In this document: positions 1 to 7,378 of the stretch, piece by piece
Layout: the number at the start of each line of letters is the position of its first letter
Numbering within the stretch: position 1 is the first letter of the stretch
NCBI RefSeq assembly: GCF_900102435.1
Contig: NZ_FNBU01000021.1
Location: 1-56,721, forward strand
From: Sporolituus thermophilus DSM 23256
GTDB taxonomy: Bacteria; Bacillota; Negativicutes; Sporomusales; Thermosinaceae
Direction: 5' to 3'
DNA: 56,721 nt
Position numbers and translations under genes: made by a program
Notes under the pieces: generated by a model
Seen by the model: only the letters and a program-made list of their open reading frames with translations
Databases searched by the model: none
What the model was told of the DNA's origin: nothing

Positions 1-218
1 ACCCAGCCAGGACGAAGCATCTTATCTTGTTTGATCAGCTGGTCCATTTTTTCTAAAACCGCCTTGACGATCGTGCGCCCTACGTCATGTAGTTTATTTT
101 GTAACAGCCGCTCAAATTTCTGAAAATCCATCTCATACAATAAACGCTCAAATTCTTTCTCGTCTTCTCCCAACTTCGAAAGGATAACCTCTTTGATATA
201 TCGAATAAATACTGTCAT
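1..218 (-). CDS. ISLre2/UPF0236-family transposase, N-terminal fragment
   Basis: About 72 codons are visible before the window edge. The product starts MTVFIRYIKEVILSKLGEDE and continues with a charged helical segment ending near KMLRPGW, which I recognise as the amino-terminus of UPF0236 (ISLre2-family) transposases. The start ATG at 218 follows an AGGGGTGAT ribosome-binding site that lies inside a strong hairpin. The gene is incomplete only because the window ends. Whether this copy is intact cannot be seen. Confidence 0.8.
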   Translation of the reverse strand, partial: MTVFIRYIKEVILSKLGEDEKEFERLLYEMDFQKFERLLQNKLHDVGRTIVKAVLEKMDQLIKQDKMLRPGW

Positions 219-282
219 GAAGACATCACCCCTGGGTAATCTTTTTGGATTACTCATCCCGTCGAAGGATGGTGATGTCTTC
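219..282 (-). promoter_or_regulatory. Hairpin sequestering the transposase ribosome-binding site
   Basis: GAAGACATCACC (219-230) is the exact reverse complement of GGTGATGTCTTC (271-282). An inner stem GTAATC/GATTAC (236-241, 248-253) lies inside it. The outer stem contains the Shine-Dalgarno of the transposase and ends one base before the ATG. Read-through transcripts from outside the IS would fold it and hide the start, a known self-limiting device in several IS families. Its function here is inferred. Confidence 0.65.
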
Positions 283-343
283 TTCTTTTTTCTTCCTCAA
301 AAATCCTACAGTAATTTTACACTAACCCCAAATTTACATATAG

Positions 344-368
344 CAAAAAACCCGCGAAATTCGCGGGT
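344..368 (-). terminator. Rho-independent terminator of ssrA
   Basis: On the minus strand the stem ACCCGCGAA/TTCGCGGGT (350-368) is followed by a run of six T. It lies about 22 bases after the mature 3' end of the tmRNA. Confidence 0.85.
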
Positions 369-390
369 CATGAGACATTTAGGTTTTATA

Positions 391-739
391 TGGTGGAGGC
401 GAGGGGAGTCGAACCCCTGTCCAAAGGCATTGCTACACGGGCTTCTCCGAGCGCAGTCTGTATTTTAAAATTCGCCCCTTTGACGCCTACAGACAGGCTT
501 CGCCGGCGCTATCTCGATAAAGTTTCCCAGTCGGTCCTCCGAGAATTGGACCTCAGGTATCCCGCTAATTGACGCCCTAGCCTAGGCCGCGGGCGAGCGT
601 AGGTAGGACGTTAGCAGACTAAGCTGCTAAAGCGTATTCTTCGTTTGCGTTTACTTTAGGCCCACCGTATTATCGGGCTGATGGAACCCCGGCTCGCTAC
701 CCATGCCACAACTACCCCTGTCGAAACCAGTACGCCCCC
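391..739 (-). ncRNA. ssrA: Transfer-messenger RNA (tmRNA)
   Basis: The ends form the tRNA-like domain. The 5' sequence GGGGGCGUACUGGUUUCGAC pairs with the 3' acceptor strand CGCCUCC followed by encoded ACCA, and a T-loop GGGGAGUCGAACCCC precedes it. The tag reading frame ends ...NANEEYALAA with a UAG stop at 621-619, the usual YALAA degradation signal. The exact resume codon is uncertain (GUA at 654, AAC or GCA just after). The RNA works with SmpB, encoded immediately upstream, to rescue stalled ribosomes. Length is about 349 nt, normal for a one-piece tmRNA. Confidence 0.96.
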
Positions 740-801
740 GTGCTGTGCTGAGGGTGATGGCGACTGTAAACGCAAAGCAAGTATATTTATTTTATTATTA
801 A

Positions 802-831
802 ATTATAACATGCTCCCTAGCACTTAGGCAA
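802..831 (-). promoter_or_regulatory. Sigma-A promoter of ssrA
   Basis: The -35 TTGCCT (831-826), an 18-bp spacer and the -10 TATAAT (807-802) lie between smpB and the tmRNA. The -35 box abuts the smpB stop codon. It implies a precursor with a leader of roughly 55-60 nt that must be processed at the 5' end. Confidence 0.75.
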
Positions 832-1302
832 TTAATATTTTTGTTTTTCCCGCAGCGCCCGGTCCATTTCGCGCTTGGCATCCCGTTCGGCCATATCCTC
901 CCGCTTGTCATAAAGCTTTTTGCCGGTAGCAACAGCCAGTTCAACCTTGGCTTTGCCCCGGGTAAAGTAAATCTTCAGCGGAACAAGGGTAAACCCTTTC
1001 TCTTTGGTCTTGCCGATAAGCTTATTTATCTCATACCGATGCAGGAGCAGCTTGCGGGTGCGCAGCGGCTCGTGATTGAAGCGGTTCCCCTGCTCGTAGG
1101 GGCTGATGTGCATGTTATGCAGCATGACCTCTGCATTTTCGATGCGGGCATAGCTGTCCTTCAAATTGGCTTTGCCAGCCCGCAGCGATTTAACTTCCGT
1201 ACCGGTCAGTACAATGCCGGCCTCGTAAGTTTCGTGAATATGAAAGTCATGCCGCGCCTTGCGGTTTTCAGCAACGATTTTAATTTTCGACCCCTTGTCC
1301 AT
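832..1302 (-). CDS. smpB: SsrA-binding protein SmpB
   Basis: The 156-residue product has the SmpB beta-barrel sequence ([19 protein letters not shown], then [10 protein letters not shown]) and the lysine/arginine-rich C-terminal tail that enters the decoding centre ([19 protein letters not shown]). Length is typical for the family. I chose the ATG at 1302 because GAGGTG lies eight bases upstream; a GTG three codons earlier overlaps that ribosome-binding site. SmpB delivers alanyl-tmRNA to stalled ribosomes. It sits directly before ssrA, as in many Firmicutes, but rnr, which often precedes it, is about 9 kb away here. Confidence 0.96.
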   Translation of the reverse strand: MDKGSKIKIVAENRKARHDFHIHETYEAGIVLTGTEVKSLRAGKANLKDSYARIENAEVMLHNMHISPYEQGNRFNHEPLRTRKLLLHRYEINKLIGKTKEKGFTLVPLKIYFTRGKAKVELAVATGKKLYDKREDMAERDAKREMDRALREKQKY

Positions 1303-1381
1303 AGGCGCCACCTCAGGTAAAGCATCTAGCCGTAAAGTATATGATACACGACAAAACCCGTTTCGTCAATAAACCTATATT

Positions 1382-2956
1382 TTAAACCGAAACCGCAGGA
1401 ACAAGAATGCGGAAAGTGGTACCCTGCCCCACCTGACTGTCGACCTCGATCCGCCCCTTATGAGCATTAATAATCGAATAAGCGATGCTAAGCCCCATAC
1501 CGGTGCGGTTCACTTTTGATGTATAAAAAGGTACCCCGAGGTTGGGCAACTGTTCGGCCGGAATGCCGCAACCGGTATCGGCAATCTCCACACAAACTGC
1601 GTTTCCGGCCCTGCCAAGCCGGAGCCCGAGTTTCCCGCCGCCCGGCATTGCTTCGATTGCATTTTGACAAATATTTAATAAAGCTTGCCTGATTTGGTTT
1701 TTGTCCAATAAGCATTCGGGCAGCTTTTCATAACAGTAATACTCTATTTCAATGCCATGCAAAAATGCCTGCCGGTCAATCGCGCCAATAATTTCCTCAA
1801 CGATAGCGCCGAGCGCTTGTTTTTTCGTCACCGGCGGCGTTGGACAGGCCAGTTGCATAAATCCGTCGATGACACTGCTGGCCTGATCGACTTCGGCGAT
1901 AATGGAAGCCATGCAATCGACAAGTTTTTGGTCGTGATTATATCTTTTCTGCAAAAGCTGGGCATACCCGCGAACCGTAGTTAACGGGTTTTTTATTTCA
2001 TGGGCCATGCTGGCAGCTATCTGGCCGGCAAACACCAATTTTTCTTTTTCCCGTAATACGCTTTTAGTCTGTTTCAGCTCTTCAATATAGGCCTGTAAGA
2101 CCTGCTCGGCTTGTTTGCGTTCTTCAATTTCTTGCTTGGCCGCTCCTAACTTATAATAGAGAAGTTTATGGGGTTCTTGCAAGTTGGTGGCAACCATGGC
2201 TTTATACGTAAAATAGAACGACGCAAACTTAAAGAGATGACCAAACATATTTGAAAGGCCATAGACATCAACATAAAAAGTAAAACAAAGCTCAGCCATT
2301 ATTGTTGTTAAAAACACCAGCAGTAAAAACGGCAGTACCGTTGGATGATAATACTTTTTGTGCGACCAGGTCACCTCGAAGGCCAATAACAGAATTACGC
2401 AAATGATATATTCGCTTAGCTTCTTAAAAAACGTAAGCCCATGCGAGTCAATAAAACAATCAGGAAATATTTGCCAATAAAAAACGGATAAAAGCAACAA
2501 ACCCGAAACTGCTGTGTAGGCTGCGAGAACCGCAGTTAGCCGCAGGGGCCGGTAAAAGAAGAGAGGGGCTATTAACAAGGATACGCTTTCGATATATCTG
2601 GTGATAACCCAGAGCTGCGTAGCAAGGTTGGCGCCGCCCGAGGCAAAGATACCCATTCCTTTGTAAGCCAAGGCATGGAGTAAATTAAAACCGCCCACAA
2701 AACCATAGGCAATGCCGACAAACATAAAATAATTGTTTGTCGCAATTTTATGTGTATTTACCGCAATGATAAAGACACTGAACGCGATGATAACCGAGAA
2801 TAGCTCGATAAGACTGTGAAATAGCAAGTAGTTTGTAAAACTGATATAGGCCGATAGTAAAATTAACAAAAGTAATGCGGCGCCCGTTTTAGTCGAATTT
2901 ATTAGCCACTTTGGCGCCGTTGCCACATTTTGTCCGATGGTTATACCGTCTTCCAT
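1382..2956 (-). CDS. MASE3-domain sensor histidine kinase
   Basis: The 524-residue membrane kinase begins with a block of about eight hydrophobic segments (residues 25-255) matching the MASE3 sensor type (NNYFMFVGIAYGFVGGFNLLHA, broken here at a conserved HA). A short coiled coil (270-310), a HisKA H-box SMAHEIKNPLTTVRG with His near 319, and an HATPase_c domain (NQIRQALLNICQNAIEAM, then DTGCGIP and GMGLSIAYSI) follow. No PAS or GAF domain was seen. The organisation resembles sporulation-type orphan kinases such as KinB, and no response regulator is adjacent, so a phosphorelay partner elsewhere is likely (inference). The signal is unknown. It has its own sigma-A promoter. Confidence 0.85.
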   Translation of the reverse strand: MEDGITIGQNVATAPKWLINSTKTGAALLLLILLSAYISFTNYLLFHSLIELFSVIIAFSVFIIAVNTHKIATNNYFMFVGIAYGFVGGFNLLHALAYKGMGIFASGGANLATQLWVITRYIESVSLLIAPLFFYRPLRLTAVLAAYTAVSGLLLLSVFYWQIFPDCFIDSHGLTFFKKLSEYIICVILLLAFEVTWSHKKYYHPTVLPFLLLVFLTTIMAELCFTFYVDVYGLSNMFGHLFKFASFYFTYKAMVATNLQEPHKLLYYKLGAAKQEIEERKQAEQVLQAYIEELKQTKSVLREKEKLVFAGQIAASMAHEIKNPLTTVRGYAQLLQKRYNHDQKLVDCMASIIAEVDQASSVIDGFMQLACPTPPVTKKQALGAIVEEIIGAIDRQAFLHGIEIEYYCYEKLPECLLDKNQIRQALLNICQNAIEAMPGGGKLGLRLGRAGNAVCVEIADTGCGIPAEQLPNLGVPFYTSKVNRTGMGLSIAYSIINAHKGRIEVDSQVGQGTTFRILVPAVSV

Positions 2957-3014
2957 TTTAGGTCTCCTTAATATCTCCTTTACTAAATATTGCTAATTTT
3001 GCATACATTCCCAT

Positions 3015-3042
3015 ATTATACCAAAACACTACTGCTCGTCAA
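3015..3042 (-). promoter_or_regulatory. Sigma-A promoter of the MASE3 kinase
   Basis: TTGACG (3042-3037), a 16-bp spacer and TATAAT (3020-3015) lie immediately after the thrC terminator and about 60 bp before the kinase start. Confidence 0.8.
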
Positions 3043-3044
3043 TT

Positions 3045-3086
3045 AAAAATGCCCGTAGATTATGCATTATCTACGGGCATTTTTTA
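3045..3086 (-). terminator. Terminator after thrC
   Basis: ATGCCCGTAGAT (3049-3060) pairs with ATCTACGGGCAT (3069-3080), with T-runs on both strands. It ends thrC transcription and separates it from the kinase promoter. Confidence 0.88.
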
Positions 3087-3094
3087 CACTCCCG

Positions 3095-4300
3095 TTAGGC
3101 GACGGGAATATCTTCGTCCGGTTGGAGAGTGGGCACCTCTACCCGTACCGTGTCAGGATATTTAAGGCCGGTACCGGTATTGAGCATAACCACTTTCTCA
3201 TGCGGCTTGATCCAACCGTCGGCGAGCAGCTTCTTGGCCGCCGCCAGTGTAGCTGCGCCTTCGGGGCAGATGAAGAGACCTTCTTTGGCCGCAATTTCGG
3301 CCTGATCTCTCAGGATTTCTTCATCCGAAACAGCCACCGCGCAGCCGCCCGTATTATATACTGCTTCAAGGACGAGGAAGTCGCCAAGCGCTTTGGGCAC
3401 CGTGATGCCGAAAGCCACCGTAGACGCGTTGTTCCAGAACTCGGAAGCCGGCTTCTTCTCCTCGTAAGCCTTAACAATAGGCGCACAGCCTGCCGCTTGC
3501 ACGGCAACCAGCCGCGGCAGTTTTTCGCCGATCCAGCCAATCGCCTGCAGTTCTTTCAGCGCTTTGTAGATGCCGATCAGGCCAACCCCGCCGCCGGTAG
3601 GATAAAGGATGACGTCCGGCACTTCCCAATTCATCTGCTCGGCGATTTCCAGGCCCATCGTCTTCTTGCCTTCAATGCGGTACGGCTCTTTCAAAGTGGA
3701 AGCATCCATCCAGCCATATTTCGCCACTGCCCGGCCGACAATCTTGCCAGCATCACTGATTAACCCATTGACAAGGTAGAACTGGGCACCGGCGATGGCA
3801 CACTCGTTACGGGTAATAGCGGGGGCGTCAACAGGCATTACAATATAGGCTTTAATTCCCGCTTTGGCGCAGTAGATGGCCCAGGCGGCGCCGGCATTGC
3901 CATTGGTGGGCATCGCCAGGGCTTTAACGCCCAGTTCTTTGGCGCGCGACACACCGACAGCAGCACCGCGGGACTTAAAGGTGCCGCTGGGGATAATGCC
4001 CTCGTCTTTCAGGTACAGATTGGGCAGGCCGATTTCGTTGCCAAGCGTGTCGCAGTGAATCAGCGGCGTCATGCCCTCGCCAAGCGACACTTTATTCTTT
4101 TCGTCGACCAGCGGCAAAAGCTCGCGGTACCGCCAGAGATCAGGTTTGCGGCCGATAAGGTCGGATTTTTTAAAGTTGGCTTTGACCTTTTCCAGATCGT
4201 AGCGGACCAAAAGCGGCGAGCCGCAAGAGCAAAGCTGCGTCAGTTTGTGCGGGTCATGGGTTGCCCCGCATTTGGGGCATTCTAAATGACTCATGTACAT
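3095..4300 (-). CDS. thrC: Threonine synthase (PLP-dependent, zinc-ribbon type)
   Basis: The ~401-residue protein opens with a four-cysteine ribbon (CPKCGATHD...LCSCGSP), then the fold-type II PLP core with the Schiff-base lysine in GTFKSRGAA, the phosphate-binding TGGGVGL and the C-terminal NTGTGLKYPD. This matches the plant/archaeal-like threonine synthase branch (O-phosphohomoserine to threonine). AAGGAG eight bases before the ATG at 4300 decides the start over upstream GTG/ATG codons. Homoserine kinase is not nearby. The upstream regulator and RidA suggest a link to enamine/imine chemistry, so a threonine dehydratase-like activity cannot be fully excluded. Confidence 0.85.
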   Translation of the reverse strand: MYMSHLECPKCGATHDPHKLTQLCSCGSPLLVRYDLEKVKANFKKSDLIGRKPDLWRYRELLPLVDEKNKVSLGEGMTPLIHCDTLGNEIGLPNLYLKDEGIIPSGTFKSRGAAVGVSRAKELGVKALAMPTNGNAGAAWAIYCAKAGIKAYIVMPVDAPAITRNECAIAGAQFYLVNGLISDAGKIVGRAVAKYGWMDASTLKEPYRIEGKKTMGLEIAEQMNWEVPDVILYPTGGGVGLIGIYKALKELQAIGWIGEKLPRLVAVQAAGCAPIVKAYEEKKPASEFWNNASTVAFGITVPKALGDFLVLEAVYNTGGCAVAVSDEEILRDQAEIAAKEGLFICPEGAATLAAAKKLLADGWIKPHEKVVMLNTGTGLKYPDTVRVEVPTLQPDEDIPVA

Positions 4301-4373
4301 GAACATCACTCCTTGTTAGCTAATCTAGGCTCTGAGCCTGCAGACCGGTAGCAGACGCGCGGGGCTGCGGGGG

Positions 4374-5021
4374 TTAGAGCTGGCGACTTCTTTGGCTGCG
4401 GACCTCTTCCAGGTAATTGTAGATCGAATACCTGGAGACACCAAGCGTGGCGGCCACCTGGTCGACCGCGCCTTTCACCAGAAAAACACCTTTTTCGTCC
4501 AGCTGCTTGATAATATTGAGCTTTTCTTCACGGGGCAAATTGGCGACAGGAATATGGTAATTCTCCAAAATAGACTTTATTATGCTGTTAAGCGCCTCAG
4601 AAACGTCATTGCTAAAGGTTTCCTTAACGGCGCCGGTTTCTACGGCCAGGCTTTTCTCCAGAAAATACTTCCAGGACAACATGGGCGTCAAGTCCACATT
4701 GATGCACAGGCATCCGATAATATGGCCGTCATCGTCGCGGACAAAGGTAGTCGACGACCGCAGCGTCTTGCCATCCCGCGTCGTTGTGCCATAGTTTAGG
4801 ATATCCTTGCAATCGTCGCCGTACTTGCGCAGATTTTCCAGAACCAGGTCGGTGAGCGGCGCGCCAACCTGGCGGTTAGTAACGTTCCCTACGATGTACA
4901 CTACTGACTGTTCCGGCCGGGTGACGTCGTGGATCACCACCTCGCTATAAACGCCGACGGTGGCATGAATAGCGTCAGCTACCGGTAGTAGAGCCTGCAA
5001 TTTTGGATGCAGTGGTTGCAA
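4374..5021 (-). CDS. YheO/DauR-type PAS-like helix-turn-helix regulator
   Basis: The ~215-residue protein has an N-terminal YheO-type PAS domain (HPKLQALLPVADAIHATVG, then LRSSTTFVRDDDG and CLCINVD) and a C-terminal helix-turn-helix (GAVDQVAATLGVSRYSIYNYL). I place the start at TTG 5021: AAGGGGTGG lies just upstream and the N-terminus then matches the family, whereas the longer frame to 5084 adds an unlike 21-residue extension. It lies upstream of thrC on the same strand and divergent from ridA, so it probably controls one or both. The effector is unknown; relatives respond to amino-acid-type ligands. Confidence 0.82.
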   Translation of the reverse strand: MQPLHPKLQALLPVADAIHATVGVYSEVVIHDVTRPEQSVVYIVGNVTNRQVGAPLTDLVLENLRKYGDDCKDILNYGTTTRDGKTLRSSTTFVRDDDGHIIGCLCINVDLTPMLSWKYFLEKSLAVETGAVKETFSNDVSEALNSIIKSILENYHIPVANLPREEKLNIIKQLDEKGVFLVKGAVDQVAATLGVSRYSIYNYLEEVRSQRSRQL

Positions 5022-5249
5022 GTTTCCACCCCTTATATAGGTTACTCCACTTTTTTCGAAAAAACTTCCACAAAAATTTGCCAAATCCTTTTTTCTTTTT
5101 CCTATTTTAAGAAAAAATTATTAAAAAAGTTGAAAACAAAAAATGATCTAACGGCAAAAGTTTAATAGCAGCCTTAGGAAAAATGCCGGTTGCTCACGAT
5201 TCTTATAAAATAATTATAAAATCTATTAAAAATTTTTAATCCGCCATGG

Positions 5250-5278
5250 TTGACAGATAATTTTTATCTGCCTAAACT
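5250..5278 (+). promoter_or_regulatory. ridA promoter with palindromic operator in the spacer
   Basis: The -35 TTGACA (5250-5255), 17-bp spacer and -10 TAAACT (5273-5278) drive ridA. The spacer carries the perfect palindrome CAGATAATTTTTATCTG (5254-5270, 7-bp arms), ideally placed for a repressor. The divergent YheO-type protein is the obvious candidate binder (inference). The rest of 5022-5334 is AT-rich and holds nothing else I can name. Confidence 0.72.
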
Positions 5279-5334
5279 TTATTTGGAGAGAAAAATGTTG
5301 GTTTTTGCCAACAAAGGTAAAGGGGAGGATAAAA

Positions 5335-5721
5335 ATGTTAACCGTTGTCAGCACGGCTAATGCTCCGGCCGCGATTGGACCGTACTCGCAAGCAATTAAA
5401 GTCGGAAATCTTGTCTTTACATCCGGGCAAATCCCGATCAATCCGGCTACCGGGGAACTTGTAACCGGTTCGGTAGAAGAGCAGACCCACCAAGTTCTGA
5501 AAAACGTCAAAGCTGTCCTTGAGGCAGCCGGCGCCAGTCTCGACAGCGTCGTAAAAACAACGGTCTTTATTAAGGACATGAACGATTTTGCGAAAATCAA
5601 CGCCGTCTACGCCACTTACTTCACCGTCAACCCGCCGGCCCGCTCCTGCGTCGAAGTGGCCCGCCTGCCGAAAGACGTACTGATTGAGATCGAAGCAATA
5701 GCTTACGTCGCCGATAAATAA
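5335..5721 (+). CDS. ridA: RidA family reactive enamine/imine deaminase
   Basis: The 128-residue protein is a complete YjgF/YER057c/UK114 member: the N-terminal [15 protein letters not shown], the central [12 protein letters not shown] and the C-terminal [20 protein letters not shown] with the ligand-binding arginine. RidA trimers hydrolyse 2-aminoacrylate and related imines made by PLP dehydratases. The ATG at 5335 has GGGGAGG 5-11 bases upstream; an earlier in-frame start at 5305 lacks this. It is divergent from the YheO-type regulator and thrC, and followed by a strong terminator. Confidence 0.95.
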   Translation: MLTVVSTANAPAAIGPYSQAIKVGNLVFTSGQIPINPATGELVTGSVEEQTHQVLKNVKAVLEAAGASLDSVVKTTVFIKDMNDFAKINAVYATYFTVNPPARSCVEVARLPKDVLIEIEAIAYVADK

Positions 5722-5731
5722 AGGCAAGATT

Positions 5732-5763
5732 AAAACCTCCCGGGCTAAATCCGGGAGGTTTTG
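5732..5763. terminator. Bidirectional terminator between ridA and the FMN protein
   Basis: AAAACCTCCCGG pairs with CCGGGAGGTTTT around the loop GCTAAAT. T-runs on both strands serve the two convergent genes. Confidence 0.88.
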
Positions 5764-5770
5764 GCTTTAT

Positions 5771-7174
5771 CTACTGCAGCGGCAGCGGTTGTTCTTGGTT
5801 TTGCCGGGCCGGCGACTGGCAGGCTGCCGCCTGTTGCTCCGGCCGGCGGGGACTGCCGGCGTAACGAATGCGGGCAAATTCGGCCAAATCTTTATCGACC
5901 GTGACCAAGTCCTCACGGCTGAGCTCGCTGGTCGACCGCTTGCCAACAGCCTGGACAGCGAGCTGCATTTCGGCCACGCAAGACCGGAGGAAATTGGCCA
6001 GATGGCCTGCCGCTTGGTCAATATCCAGTTTGTCGTTCAGCTTACCGGTGTAAAGGGCTAACTGTACTGGCGGCGATTGGGGCAGCGCCTTGGCTACCTG
6101 GGTGTGCATGGCCGCCATCAGGGCGATGGAACCAATATAGACGGCATCGGCACCCAAGGCCAGCGCTTTCAGGAAATGGCCCGGCGTCGTAAGTCCGCCG
6201 GTGATGATCAGGCTAAACTTGTCGCGGAGGTTGTTTTCTTCCAGCCAATTGACCGCCCTGACCAACGAGTGCAGTGTCGGCAAGCCCACATTGTCCTGCA
6301 AAGTAGGGTTAGATGCGGCCGTACCGCCTTCGGAGCCGTCGATGACAATATAATCGGCCTCGGTCTGGGCAATAACGGCCAGCTCGTATTCCAGAAAATC
6401 GGTGCCGGCGATTTTTACGCCCACGGGGACATCGTATTGCTCTTTCATGGAATTAATCATTTTAATATAGTCCTGCGTATTGTTCTTACCAGGCATCCGG
6501 GCATAGACGGTAGCCCCCTGCCCCGTTGCCAATTTCCAGGTTTGGCGCAAATGCTCGCCAATCATGTCGCCAGGCATGGGTTCATCTACGGCGCCGCCCC
6601 ACGCCCCCTGGCCAAGTTGGATTTCGATGGCGTCCAAACGGCTGAGCTGCTCCGGACCGCTGAGCTGGCCGCCACGATGATATTGGCCGATAAGGTACTT
6701 GGCATTATCCCGCTCTTCGTTAGTCACGGCCGACTCCCCGGTGTTGGTGGCCGTTCCCGCCAGCGCGGCGCCGCGGGCCAAGGCCATTTTCATCTGCAGG
6801 CTGAGCGAACCGCCATAAGACATGCCGGTAATCAGAATGGGAATGTCCAACTGGAGCGGCTTTGGAGCCCGGGGCCCGATAACGGTACGGGTGTCGACGG
6901 CGGTGTAATCGGGATAAGGCAATTGAAAGAGCTGCCGGGGATTAAGCAAAATACTGTCCCACGGCGAAAGTACTACCGGGCTTCCCAGGGGCCGCGTCAG
7001 CTCTTTGCCCAGCTCGGAGCGCATTGCCGCTTCCATGATGGCCCGGGGCGACAGTTTTTCCGCCACCGTGACCATGAGAAAGGGATTATCGGGATAATCT
7101 TCGGTTAACATTTTCATGGCAGCTTCATCCAGCATAGGATCCATCATTTTCATCAGCAACCAGGATGCAAGCAT
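5771..7174 (-). CDS. FMN-binding glutamate synthase-like protein (stand-alone GltB core)
   Basis: The ~467-residue protein matches the FMN/glutamate-synthase alpha-subunit domain: SYGGSLSLQMKMALARGAA, TNTGESAV, QLGQGAWGG, the FMN-phosphate region DGSEGGTAASN and GGLTTPGHFLKALALGADAV. It lacks the glutaminase domain. It also lacks the cysteine cluster that ligates the 3Fe-4S centre in GltB: where CHLNTCPVG-like sequence is expected it reads HTQVAKALPQSPPVQ, and only two cysteines occur in the protein. It may therefore be an FMN oxidoreductase of unknown substrate. GGAGG eight bases upstream fixes the ATG at 7174. The C-terminal ~40 residues are Gln/Pro/Arg-rich. Confidence 0.8.
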   Translation of the reverse strand: MLASWLLMKMMDPMLDEAAMKMLTEDYPDNPFLMVTVAEKLSPRAIMEAAMRSELGKELTRPLGSPVVLSPWDSILLNPRQLFQLPYPDYTAVDTRTVIGPRAPKPLQLDIPILITGMSYGGSLSLQMKMALARGAALAGTATNTGESAVTNEERDNAKYLIGQYHRGGQLSGPEQLSRLDAIEIQLGQGAWGGAVDEPMPGDMIGEHLRQTWKLATGQGATVYARMPGKNNTQDYIKMINSMKEQYDVPVGVKIAGTDFLEYELAVIAQTEADYIVIDGSEGGTAASNPTLQDNVGLPTLHSLVRAVNWLEENNLRDKFSLIITGGLTTPGHFLKALALGADAVYIGSIALMAAMHTQVAKALPQSPPVQLALYTGKLNDKLDIDQAAGHLANFLRSCVAEMQLAVQAVGKRSTSELSREDLVTVDKDLAEFARIRYAGSPRRPEQQAAACQSPARQNQEQPLPLQ

Positions 7175-7320
7175 TGTAACCACCTCCGTATTTCTTTATA
7201 AATAGTTTAACGGGATGAGCGTAAAATATCTAAAACCTGATTAAAAATTTACCGCAGCGACCCACTTAGGCAGGAATGCCGGGAAAACTTTGGGGAAAAA
7301 CTACCATCGCTGGAAAAATC

Positions 7321-7340
7321 ATTGTATAATATTGTATAAT
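7321..7340 (+). promoter_or_regulatory. Tandem -10 boxes upstream of dapL
   Basis: The 10-mer ATTGTATAAT occurs twice back to back, giving two perfect TATAAT hexamers 10 bp apart, about 40-50 bp before the dapL start. No good -35 was found at 16-18 bp from either. The rest of 7175-7320 shows nothing recognisable. Confidence 0.5.
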
Positions 7341-7378
7341 GTAGATTACTTAAAGTTTTTTCGTAAAGGAGAGCAAAC

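Larger units (their letters stand above)
1..326 (-). mobile_element. ISLre2-type insertion sequence, 5' portion (cut by window edge)
   Basis: This is the upstream end of an insertion sequence read on the minus strand, with its transposase start at 218. The outer terminus near 324 reads, on the minus strand, TAGTGTAAAATTACTGTAGG followed by ATTTTT. It matches the terminus at the opposite edge of the window (56387 onward, TAGTGTCAAGACATTGTAGG), as expected for terminal inverted repeats of one IS family. The target duplication cannot be judged because the other end lies outside the window. The element sits just beyond the ssrA terminator. Confidence 0.8.

Noticed and set aside
193-572. Plus-strand frames across the IS leader and tmRNA
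   Set aside because: They run through the tmRNA structure and its terminator. The sequence is fully explained by ssrA.
841-1320. A 159-codon frame on the plus strand over smpB
   Set aside because: It is the complementary-strand shadow of smpB, with no ribosome-binding site and no family features. Similar long antisense frames over thrC, gapA, pgk, hypF and others were left out for the same reason.
3095-4300. Threonine ammonia-lyase or diaminopropionate ammonia-lyase
   Set aside because: The N-terminal zinc ribbon and overall motif order match threonine synthase; the RidA neighbourhood alone is not enough to change the call.
5295-5360. A 21-codon leader peptide overlapping the ridA start (ATG at 5295)
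   Set aside because: It has a GGAGAG site upstream, but it contains the ridA ribosome-binding site and shows no run of regulatory codons; most likely chance.
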